This document shows positions 27,953-35,429 of a stretch of DNA of 64,000 nucleotides, piece after piece; position 1 is the stretch's first letter; each line of letters opens with the position of its first letter. The notes under the pieces were generated by a model. It did no database searches. It was not told the origin of the DNA and saw only the letters and a program-made list of their open reading frames with translations. This stretch comes from Chitinophagaceae bacterium IBVUCB1. GTDB taxonomy: Bacteria; Bacteroidota; Bacteroidia; Chitinophagales; Chitinophagaceae. Position numbers and translations under genes: made by a program. The stretch is from positions 1,190,057 through 1,254,056 of the forward strand of contig NFUW01000001.1 of the NCBI GenBank assembly GCA_002127285.1, written 5' to 3'.

Positions 27953-29932
27953 TTAGTAAGCCATCAGCTTTTGCACACTTTCGTGCAGGCGGCTTTTGGC
28001 AAGGAAGTTTTGTTCCAGCTCTATGGCAAAAGGTACGGGTGTATCGAGGCTTGCGCAGCGCACTATGGGTGCATCGAGCAGCTCGAAGCAGTTTTCTGAA
28101 ATCCAAGCTGCCAGTTCGCCACCTATACCGCCAAACAATGTATCCTCGTGCAGCAGCAATACTTTACCTGTACGCTGCACTGCCGCGCGGATGGCATCAT
28201 AGTCCAGAGGTAGCAATGTTCTGAGGTCGAGTATATCTATAGATACATCGGGGTGTTGCGCTGCATAGTCTGTAGCCCAATGCACACCACTACCATAGGT
28301 AATGATGCTGATGTCTTCGCCCTGCTGTACATGCCTTGCTTTGCCTATCTCGATGGTATAATAATCATCGGGCACCAAACCGCTGATGCTGCGGTACAGT
28401 GCTTTATGCTCGAAGAACATCACGGGGTTTGGGTCTTCGATAGATGCTATCAGCAAGCCTTTGGCATCTTCCGGCGTTGATGGATAGACTACTTTCAGGC
28501 CTGCTACATGGGTAAACCATGCTTCGTTGCTTTGCGAGTGGAATGGCCCTGCACCTACGCCGCCGCCCGTTGGCATACGCACCACCACATCGGCATGTTG
28601 CCCCCAGCGGTAGTGTATCTTGGCAAGGTTGTTTACTATCTGGTTGAAGCCTACGGTTACAAAATCGGCAAACTGCATTTCCATCATGGCTTTGTAGCCT
28701 TTGATAGATAAGCCCAACGCGGCACCTACAATCGCGCTCTCGCAAAGCGGGGTGTTGCGTACACGCTCTTTGCCAAACAGGTCAACAAAGCCTTCGGTTA
28801 CTTTGAATGCCCCGCCATACTCTGCTATGTCTTGCCCCATCAGTACCAGATTATCATGCTTTTGCATACTCTGGCGCAGCCCGTCGCTGATGGCTTGTAT
28901 AAATTTCTTTTCCGTTTTGGCGGGTGATGCAGGTGCTACCGTAGCTACTTGGCTTGGTGCATATACATCATTCATTTCCTCTTGCGTATTTGCTGTAACA
29001 GGTGCGGCAGCAAAGCCCGTAGCAAGCCCGTCTTCTATCTCTTGTTGTATCTTATCGCGTATATCTTTTATCAGGTACTGCGATAATATCGATTTTTCGA
29101 GCAGGTAGTTTTCAAAATTAGCAACTGGGTCTTTCTTGCCCCATTCTTCAAACAGTTCTTTAGGTACATACTTCACCCCGCTTGCTTCTTCGTGCCCGCG
29201 CATACGGAAGGTCATACACTCTATCATTATAGGCTTCTGCTCGCGGATGCAATAGGCGCGGGCTTCTTTGATGGTGTTATATACTTCCAGTATATTATTG
29301 CCATCTATGGTGATGCCTGCCATACCATAACCCACGGCACGGTCTGCCAACTGCTTGCAAACAAACTGTTCATTAACGGGGGTGCTCAATCCATAGCCGT
29401 TATTCTCTATTATGAAGATGACGGGCAAACCCCATACGGCAGCCACGTTCAACGCTTCGTGAAAATCGCCCTCGCTGGTGCCGCCATCACCACTAAAGGC
29501 AACAGATACTTTATTTTCTTTCTTCAGCTTATGTGCCAGTGCTATACCATCTGCAATGGCCAGTTGCGGGCCGAGGTGCGATATCATACCACAGATGTGA
29601 TACTCGTTGGCACCGAAGTGAAAAGAACGTTCGCGCGCTTTGCTAAAACCTTCTTTTTTACCCTGCCATTGCATAAAGAGCTTGTCAAATGGCATATTGC
29701 GGGCGGTGAATACGCCGAGGTTGCGGTGCAGGGGCATGATGTATTCGTCTGCATCCAGTGCCATGGTAGTGCCTACGGCTATGGCTTCCTGCCCTATGCC
29801 GCTGAACCATTTGCTGATGCGCCCCTGCCGTAGCAGCACCAGCATTTTTTCTTCTATCATGCGGGGGCGTACCAGTTCCCTGTACAGGGCTATCAGCTTA
29901 TCGTTATCAAAACCGCTGCTGTCAAAATGCAT
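27953..29932 (-). CDS. Fused alpha/beta E1 component of a 2-oxoacid dehydrogenase (branched-chain type)
   Basis: A 659-residue thiamine-diphosphate enzyme with both E1 subunits in one chain. The alpha part (about residues 1-325) holds the ThDP motif SGDGGTSEGDFHEALN...IENNGYG. The beta part (about 345-659) starts KKFIQAISDGLRQSMQ and contains GQDIAEYGGAFKVTEG and the transketolase C-terminal domain (ISIITYGSGVH, LHEDTLFGGIGGELAAWI). A variable Ala/Pro/Thr linker joins them. It decarboxylates branched-chain 2-oxo acids or pyruvate and passes the acyl group to lipoyl E2. E2 and E3 are not nearby. The TATCTTTG element just upstream gives a short leader. Confidence 0.9.
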   Translation of the reverse strand: MHFDSSGFDNDKLIALYRELVRPRMIEEKMLVLLRQGRISKWFSGIGQEAIAVGTTMALDADEYIMPLHRNLGVFTARNMPFDKLFMQWQGKKEGFSKARERSFHFGANEYHICGMISHLGPQLAIADGIALAHKLKKENKVSVAFSGDGGTSEGDFHEALNVAAVWGLPVIFIIENNGYGLSTPVNEQFVCKQLADRAVGYGMAGITIDGNNILEVYNTIKEARAYCIREQKPIMIECMTFRMRGHEEASGVKYVPKELFEEWGKKDPVANFENYLLEKSILSQYLIKDIRDKIQQEIEDGLATGFAAAPVTANTQEEMNDVYAPSQVATVAPASPAKTEKKFIQAISDGLRQSMQKHDNLVLMGQDIAEYGGAFKVTEGFVDLFGKERVRNTPLCESAIVGAALGLSIKGYKAMMEMQFADFVTVGFNQIVNNLAKIHYRWGQHADVVVRMPTGGGVGAGPFHSQSNEAWFTHVAGLKVVYPSTPEDAKGLLIASIEDPNPVMFFEHKALYRSISGLVPDDYYTIEIGKARHVQQGEDISIITYGSGVHWATDYAAQHPDVSIDILDLRTLLPLDYDAIRAAVQRTGKVLLLHEDTLFGGIGGELAAWISENCFELLDAPIVRCASLDTPVPFAIELEQNFLAKSRLHESVQKLMAY

Positions 29933-29951
29933 ACCTGATAATTATAGCCAG

Positions 29952-29959
29952 CAAAGATA
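29952..29959 (-). promoter_or_regulatory. Minus-7 promoter element of the E1 gene
   Basis: Minus-strand TATCTTTG fits TAnnTTTG exactly, 19 bases before the ATG at 29932. Confidence 0.55.
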
Positions 29960-29985
29960 GCTTTTAATGGGTGGAATATAATGGC

Positions 29986-30194
29986 TGAATAGCTCAATGG
30001 CTTGATGGCTCAATTGGTGAATGTGATGGGTATATAGCGTTTGAAACGCTATGCCTGCGCATCCTCATTACAAACGGGAACGAGAATGGGTGAATAGCTC
30101 AATGGCTTGATGGCTCAATTAGTGAATGAGATGGTATATAGCGTTTGAAACGCTTTGCCTACGCATCCCCGTTACAAACGGGGACGAGAATGGG
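29986..30194. repeat. Tandem pair of about 105-bp REP-like repeats
   Basis: Two nearly identical units (29986-30090 and 30091-30194) stand head to tail, differing at a few bases and one indel. Each unit holds the direct repeat GCTCAATGGCTTGATGGCTC, then a palindrome AGCGTTTGAAACGCT, then a hairpin of the form CGTT-ACA-AACG (CCCCGTT/AACGGGG in the second copy). Paired palindromes like these resemble REP elements that RAYT transposases spread in other genomes; no transposase is in the window. The block separates the E1 gene from the NADAR cassette and fills most of a 379-base gap. Confidence 0.75.
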
Positions 30195-30315
30195 GGACGA
30201 GAAGGTATTAGCAATAAGAGAGGCGCAAAAGAAGCAGATAGAGTCCCCGTCTAACTTTAATAAAAGGCTAATACAGGCACTTGAATATAACCCTAAAGAA
30301 GATAAAACGGATTGA
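30190..30315 (+). CDS. Possible 41-residue ORF or gene remnant
   Basis: A short frame with ATG at 30190 just inside the end of the second repeat unit and a TGA at 30313-30315. The product (starting MGDEKVLAIREAQKKQIES) is charged and helix-like, with no hydrophobic or signal segment. It points toward the NADAR gene, which is convergent and ends 7 bases later. It might be a tiny protein, the tail of a gene disrupted by the repeat, or chance. I do not recognise it. Confidence 0.25.
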   Translation: MGDEKVLAIREAQKKQIESPSNFNKRLIQALEYNPKEDKTD

Positions 30316-30321
30316 TAATAT

Positions 30322-30942
30322 TTAAACGCAAGAGTATTCATCAAATGATGCGTACTCTAATTCTTTTAGTATAGGTTCGTCACAAACAGTATCTATGACA
30401 TTGCCATATAATAGAAATGCTATTATTTCTGGCGATTCTATGCAGCATTGACGATTGTTAGGAATAACATATTTATCTCTAATCTCCATTAATAACCTGC
30501 CTAAGGCATTAACCCCTATCAATGTATTGGCATCGGTTTGAACCGCAGCCCAATACTTGTCCCTATGCGAAAGTTCTACAATAGGTTTATTTTCTGTTTC
30601 TAATAATACCCTTGAAAACTTATCCCAATTCTGATATAACTTAACTTGTATAGCCCAACGCATGATTTTAACTTTCACGGTTTCCCAGTCCTGACGAGTC
30701 GCTAAATGATATTTTTTACTAATCATTTTAGCTGTCATAGGACTTCGTTCCCTTATTATTTCATACTGTACGTTAGGGAAAAGAGGAAACCTACATGCTT
30801 GATAAATATGTTCTGCCGAGGGGATAATAACACCATTGATATTTAAACTATAACCAGCACACATATTAGACAAGCCACCAAAAAGCCCAGTGGTTTTCTT
30901 GAAGGTTATCACTTCTTTAATATTGTACTGCCTTATATCCAT
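30322..30942 (-). CDS. NADAR-family protein (DUF1768/YbiA-like), predicted ADP-ribose/N-glycoside hydrolase
   Basis: A 206-residue NADAR-domain protein. The ATG at 30942 is chosen over a TTG three codons upstream. Conserved blocks are GLFGGLSNM (about residues 19-27), the active-site-like PSAEHIYQACRF (about 41-52), SPMTAKMISKKY, DWETVKVKIMRWAIQVKL, and the C-terminal GVNALGRLLMEIR. Known NADAR proteins remove ADP-ribose from guanine bases in nucleic acid, and the family is tied to NAD/ADP-ribose metabolism and toxin-antitoxin or defence loci. It starts 36 bases after the phosphoribosyltransferase-like gene, so both are one operon. Codon use is AT-richer than the flanks. The sequence ends about 40 residues beyond the core domain. 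Confidence 0.85.
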   Translation of the reverse strand: MDIRQYNIKEVITFKKTTGLFGGLSNMCAGYSLNINGVIIPSAEHIYQACRFPLFPNVQYEIIRERSPMTAKMISKKYHLATRQDWETVKVKIMRWAIQVKLYQNWDKFSRVLLETENKPIVELSHRDKYWAAVQTDANTLIGVNALGRLLMEIRDKYVIPNNRQCCIESPEIIAFLLYGNVIDTVCDEPILKELEYASFDEYSCV

Positions 30943-30978
30943 TTCGTGCAAGTTATTGCGTTTATTCGAAAAATCAAA

Positions 30979-32037
30979 TTAAGTCCCTCTATGGTTCAAT
31001 GGGAACAAGCCTTTCCAGCCGTGCGCAGGATTATCCCACCAAAAGACTAACGGGCAGGTATTAGAAATATTGTTCCAACTAAAGAACAAAGTACCAGTAC
31101 CAAAAGTTTTATAATGTGGGTAAGTACATCCTAAAGGTCTAATCCCTACCCCCAAATTTTTAACTTTGCTAAGTATGGTAATTCCTGTTTCTAATAGAAT
31201 TCCTTCAAAACGAACTCTGTTGTCGGTATTGCTAAAAAGTGTTTCGTTTTTAGGTTGTCCTTTTGCTCTCCACGCATATTTTTCATTGCTTTGAGCCTCT
31301 AATGCACTTAAATATTGAACACCTATTTTAGAAGACCCATCTAAGGGTAATATCATATTTAACTTTGGATTGTAGCTTCTGGTATTGTTTTCTATAGAAT
31401 AATGGGAAAATATAGTCAGGTTATTTAAAAACCAATCGTCATTAAATGTTTTACTCAAACTATATTTGATATTATCGCAAGCCCATAGATGTTTGCAAAA
31501 TACAGCAACCGCATATCGAATTTTGCCGCTCTTCACCCCCTTTAAATTACCTTCATTGTGGAAATCTTTGCCCTCCATGAATTTTCTACAATCCTTCAAG
31601 ACGGTTCTCCCGGTAGATAAGACATCATCAATGTAAACAATGTTTTTCTTGGACTTAGCTCCACATTTATCAAGTGATATTTCAAACTTTTCCTTGATAA
31701 CATCGTCCAGTAATTTCAACAAAATACACTGACTTTTATGTTTTGGTTGCTGGCACAAAAAAAAGGTTTCGCTCAAACATTCTTTAACCGAGCCATATTT
31801 CCAAGTTTCAGTTATATGGTTTATTAATCCAAGCAAAATGTCTTTCGCTCTGTGCTTGGAAACATAAACCCCTTGATTTAAAATATGCAGAAACTCATCT
31901 AAAATAAATGACCTATCGCCAACTTGAAATTGCTGAACCCACGATATAACATTTTCGTGAGTCATTGTAAACCCATTATCTCTATCGGAATGGTAATCTT
32001 TCAAAATGTCCGATATTTCTTTCGCCTGCTTTTCCAT
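30979..32037 (-). CDS. Phosphoribosyltransferase-like protein, putative conflict-system component
   Basis: A 352-residue protein, first gene of the two-gene cassette. The ATG at 32037 is preferred to a GTG nine codons earlier. The key segment is NIVYIDDVLSTGRTV (about residues 132-146), a PRPP-binding loop with the DD pair and TGRT, as in type I phosphoribosyltransferases. The first 110 residues are helical and charged; the last 150 are unusual and end with an aromatic, Gly-rich tail (VFWWDNPAHGWKGLF). It is too large for a salvage enzyme and lacks a salvage-type base hood. PRTase-like proteins of this kind occur in predicted prokaryotic conflict systems; pairing with NADAR supports that reading. 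Activity is unknown. Confidence 0.65.
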   Translation of the reverse strand: MEKQAKEISDILKDYHSDRDNGFTMTHENVISWVQQFQVGDRSFILDEFLHILNQGVYVSKHRAKDILLGLINHITETWKYGSVKECLSETFFLCQQPKHKSQCILLKLLDDVIKEKFEISLDKCGAKSKKNIVYIDDVLSTGRTVLKDCRKFMEGKDFHNEGNLKGVKSGKIRYAVAVFCKHLWACDNIKYSLSKTFNDDWFLNNLTIFSHYSIENNTRSYNPKLNMILPLDGSSKIGVQYLSALEAQSNEKYAWRAKGQPKNETLFSNTDNRVRFEGILLETGITILSKVKNLGVGIRPLGCTYPHYKTFGTGTLFFSWNNISNTCPLVFWWDNPAHGWKGLFPLNHRGT

Positions 32038-32096
32038 ACATATTAAAAATATGCAAGTTAACACAATTATCTTTTGTGTAAAGTAGTATATAGTTA

Positions 32097-32122
32097 CCCC
32101 TTGGGAGGGGTTGGGGAGGCTA
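32097..32122. repeat. GC-rich palindromic repeat, copy A
   Basis: CCCCTTGGGAGGGG followed by TTGGGGAGGCTA. The final CTA is the complement of the TAG stop codon of the minus-strand GH3 gene, so the repeat edge forms the gene end. The same element recurs at 42225-42258 (inverted) and 42350-42382. Confidence 0.7.
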
Positions 32123-35100
32123 CTTCACCTGCGCTTTATACACCGCTGGGCGCTCGTGGTTGATGCCGTAGCCGAGTGCCTCATAAATATAATCTTGTGC
32201 TATGGTGCGTACGCTCATGCGGTTGATGTTGTTGTTATCGGCAGAGGGGCATATCCTGTTGGATAAGAACACGAACACGATACCCGTTGCAGGGTCGGCC
32301 CAAGCGCAGGTGCCTGTAAAGCCCTGATGCCCGAAGGTATAACCCGTGCTGCGGTTGCCCGCAGGGCCGGCATCGTCTTTGTCTTCTTTCGGTTTGTCAA
32401 AACCCAAGCCCTTGCGACTGATGGCAGAATTGTAAGCCGTAAATTTTTCTATCGTTTCTTTTTTGAAATAGCGTTGCCCTTTGTATGTGCCTTTGTTCAG
32501 CAGCATCTGGAAGATAACAGCCACATCGTTGGCGGTAGAGAAGATGCCCGCATGGCCTGCTACGCCGCCCATCATGGCAGCCCCTTGGTCGTGTACATAA
32601 CCCTGTATCTGTTGCTTGCGGAATACATTATCTTTTTCTGTAGGGGCTATATCGCTCTCTTTGAATTTCTGTAAGGGATTGTAAGTAGTATGCTTCAGCC
32701 CCAGCGGTTTGTAAAACTGTTCGTCCACATACTTATCTATGTGCTGCCCTGTTATCTTTTCAGCAATCGCAGCAAGAAAGTAAAAGTCGAGGTCGCTATA
32801 CACACACTTACCTTTATTCTCAAGCGGGCTGTTGAGTATCCTGCTCCATATCGTATCGGTATAATCGCCACGCAGATACAGCCCTTTAGCTACCGTTATC
32901 CATTTCTGGTTGTCGGCTTTCGTTCCATAGAGTTCGGGGTTTTGGTTGCCCTTATCGTCCAGCGTTTCTTTATAGAAAGGTATCCAGCTTTTGAGCCCTG
33001 CCTGATGCAGCAACAGGTCGCGAATTTTCAGCGCGGCTTTGTCGGTGCCTTTTGTCCACGGCAGGTAGTCACCAATGGTTTTATCAAGATTCAGCTTGCC
33101 GTTTTCGTACAGGCGCATTACAGCCAGTGTAGTAGCTGCCACTTTGGTAACGGATGCAATATCGTAGAGCGTATTATCTGCAACGGCTTGTGTTTTATTA
33201 TAATCGTAGTAGCCGAAAGCCTTGTCGTAAAAGACTTTGCCGTCTTTGGCAGCCAGCACACGGCAGCCGGGGAATGCACCATCGGCAATGCTGCGTTGCA
33301 AAAACATATCCAGTTTTTCCAGCGCGCTTTCATTTACCACTTTGGCATCTTCAACATAGTCGGTTTTTATCAGCTCGTCGGTAGTAGTTGTTGGTTTGCT
33401 CGCACTGGCTAATTGCATCATACCCTCTGTCGTCATACCCTGACAGGGCGATACGGGCAGTATGCCGCGCGCGTCTTCTTTACGCAGCAATACACGTGCT
33501 ACCGCTTCCTGTGCTATGCTGTCGTCCTCATAAGTAACGATAACGGAGCCTACCTGACAAGTGTTTTTAAGTAAATACGGATTGCCCATCAGTGCTATCA
33601 TCACATCGGGGCGGGCGGCTAATTGTTTTATCAATGACACCTGCTGCTCATCGAGTGAATAGTTGCCATTGGTAGGATAGAAACTCATGTTGTGAATGGC
33701 AACAATCGTGATGTCGTTATTAAGTGCCGTATTGGCAAGTATTTTATTGGTAACAGCCGAGCCACTGCCTTTGGGCAGCCATTGCGTTTTCATATCGGGG
33801 ATGGATTGCAGCAGAGCGTTGGCAAGGTGCGTGCTGTCTTTTGCATTGATGCCGATATAACCTATACGCTTGCGGGTGTTCAGCAGGTTGGCAACAATGT
33901 TATTTCTATCGCGCACCAGCGTGATGGCTTTTTTAGTAGCCGCAGCACGCAGCGGCAGCACTACGCTGTTTACATCCTCTGTCGCGTTGATGCTTTCTAC
34001 GGGCTTCCAGCTATGCAAGCCTGCATCGTATTTGGCAGCCAGTATTCTTTTTACATGCACTTCCACTTCCTGCCATGTTATTTTACCACTGTCAATAGCT
34101 GTCATTATTTTCTTCATTCCCGATGGCACATCCTGCGAAAACAGCAGCATATCATTACCCGCCATCAGGGCACGCACATCAATCTCGCCCGGCTCGTAAT
34201 ACTTAGCAATGCCTTTCATGTTGAGGGCATCGGTAAATATCAAACCCCTGAAGCCCATTTTGTTTCGTAATAAAGCAGTGATGGTGTTTTTGGATAAAGT
34301 AGTGGGCAGTTTTTTCTGAGGCTCTATGGCAGGTACAGACAGGTGCGCTACCATCACACTGCCAATGCCTTTGCGTATCAGTTCTTTAAAGGGGTATAGC
34401 TCCAACGTATCTAACTGCTGCATGGTTTTACTGATAACAGGCATCTCTTCGTGAGAGTCTGCATCCGTATCGCCATGGCCGGGAAAGTGCTTGGCACATG
34501 CCATCACACCATTATCCTGCAAGCCGCGCATATAAGCCAATGCCATGCGGGTAACGAGCATCTTATCTTCGCCGTAAGAGCGTGCGTTGATGATGGGATT
34601 GTTGGGGTTGTTGTTTACATCGGCAACGGGTGCAAAATCTATATGCACACCCATACGTTTGCATTGCTGCGCGATGGCAGCACCTGATTTATAGGCCATC
34701 GCCGTATCGCGCGTGGCACCTATCATCATAGACTTAGGCAGGTTTTTTATACCTGTCAGGCGCATACCCAAGCCCCATTCCGCATCCATAGCAACCAGCA
34801 AGGGTACGTTTGCCATTTGCTGATAGAGGTTGTTGAGTGATGCCTGCGCCTCTGCCGTGCCCTGCATAAAGATGACACCACCTATGCGGCGTTCCGCTAA
34901 CAGTTGTTTTATTTTTTCTTCATTATAGTCTTTGCCGCCACTGTAGGCTGCTACCATAAATAGCTGACCGATGCGCTCTGTATCGCTTAGTTTATTGTAG
35001 ATACTGTCTACCCACTTGCTTTTTAGCTGCAAGGGGTTGGCAGATGTGCCGGTATTGATGCGCCCGCGCTGCGCTATAGCAGCCCGCGAAGTGCATAGTA

Positions 35101-35143
35101 TAAAAAATGAAAAGTATATGAAAAGTTGTTTGCCAAACGCCAT
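32120..35143 (-). CDS. Fusion of GH3 beta-N-acetylglucosaminidase and serine beta-lactamase-like hydrolase
   Basis: A 1007-residue exported protein with an N-terminal signal-like helix (LFIYFSFFILCTSRAAIA). Residues about 45-400 are a glycoside hydrolase family 3 domain with KHFPGHGDTDADSHEEMP (acid/base region near 218) and the nucleophile Asp in GLIFTDALNMKG (near 303), as in NagZ-type muramyl glucosaminidases. A C-terminal GH3 lobe follows (to about 580). Residues about 610-1000 are a class C beta-lactamase/DD-peptidase-like domain with the SxxK motif SVTK near 661. The pair suggests cell-wall muropeptide turnover in the periplasm. The fusion is typical of Bacteroidota. A TATATTTG element sits just before the ATG. 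Confidence 0.9.
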   Translation of the reverse strand: MAFGKQLFIYFSFFILCTSRAAIAQRGRINTGTSANPLQLKSKWVDSIYNKLSDTERIGQLFMVAAYSGGKDYNEEKIKQLLAERRIGGVIFMQGTAEAQASLNNLYQQMANVPLLVAMDAEWGLGMRLTGIKNLPKSMMIGATRDTAMAYKSGAAIAQQCKRMGVHIDFAPVADVNNNPNNPIINARSYGEDKMLVTRMALAYMRGLQDNGVMACAKHFPGHGDTDADSHEEMPVISKTMQQLDTLELYPFKELIRKGIGSVMVAHLSVPAIEPQKKLPTTLSKNTITALLRNKMGFRGLIFTDALNMKGIAKYYEPGEIDVRALMAGNDMLLFSQDVPSGMKKIMTAIDSGKITWQEVEVHVKRILAAKYDAGLHSWKPVESINATEDVNSVVLPLRAAATKKAITLVRDRNNIVANLLNTRKRIGYIGINAKDSTHLANALLQSIPDMKTQWLPKGSGSAVTNKILANTALNNDITIVAIHNMSFYPTNGNYSLDEQQVSLIKQLAARPDVMIALMGNPYLLKNTCQVGSVIVTYEDDSIAQEAVARVLLRKEDARGILPVSPCQGMTTEGMMQLASASKPTTTTDELIKTDYVEDAKVVNESALEKLDMFLQRSIADGAFPGCRVLAAKDGKVFYDKAFGYYDYNKTQAVADNTLYDIASVTKVAATTLAVMRLYENGKLNLDKTIGDYLPWTKGTDKAALKIRDLLLHQAGLKSWIPFYKETLDDKGNQNPELYGTKADNQKWITVAKGLYLRGDYTDTIWSRILNSPLENKGKCVYSDLDFYFLAAIAEKITGQHIDKYVDEQFYKPLGLKHTTYNPLQKFKESDIAPTEKDNVFRKQQIQGYVHDQGAAMMGGVAGHAGIFSTANDVAVIFQMLLNKGTYKGQRYFKKETIEKFTAYNSAISRKGLGFDKPKEDKDDAGPAGNRSTGYTFGHQGFTGTCAWADPATGIVFVFLSNRICPSADNNNINRMSVRTIAQDYIYEALGYGINHERPAVYKAQVK

Positions 35144-35147
35144 GAAA

Positions 35148-35155
35148 CAAATATA
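35148..35155 (-). promoter_or_regulatory. Minus-7 promoter element of the GH3 gene
   Basis: Minus-strand TATATTTG fits TAnnTTTG and ends 4 bases before the ATG at 35143, implying leaderless translation. Confidence 0.6.
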
Positions 35156-35193
35156 ATCTTATTGTGCGGGAATGGCTAAGCCCTAAAAAGCAC

Positions 35194-35215
35194 CCGCCCC
35201 CTGGAAAGGGGGCGG
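35194..35215. repeat. GC-rich hairpin between divergent genes
   Basis: CCGCCCCCT, loop GGAA, AGGGGGCGG: a 9-bp perfect stem in the 286-base divergent region between the GH3 gene and mutL. It has no T-tail and no convergent gene, so it is more likely a palindromic repeat than a terminator. It resembles, but is not the same as, the repeat at 32097. Confidence 0.5.
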
Positions 35216-35401
35216 CAAACCCATTATGCACTATATCTAACTAAAACTGAGGCCGATTTTGTTTGATAAACAACCGAGTGTTTCTCTTTTTTGCTGATAC
35301 AAATCTCTTGTAACAACAAGACAAAGAAAATGACATTGATTTGAATGAAATATGATTTTTGTCATGTTGCCGATGCCCTGAATTTTCCATACGCTATACC
35401 T

Positions 35402-35409
35402 TACCTTTG
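35402..35409 (+). promoter_or_regulatory. Minus-7 promoter element of mutL
   Basis: TACCTTTG fits TAnnTTTG exactly and lies 20 bases before the GTG start at 35430. A weak minus-33 match (CTG at 35378-35380) has 21-base spacing. Confidence 0.55.
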
Positions 35410-35429
35410 CGGAAACTCATTTGCAGGCA

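Noticed and set aside
30159-30344. 61-codon frame on the minus strand in the repeat/cassette border
   Set aside because: It runs across repeat sequence and the NADAR 3' end in another frame, without any motif.
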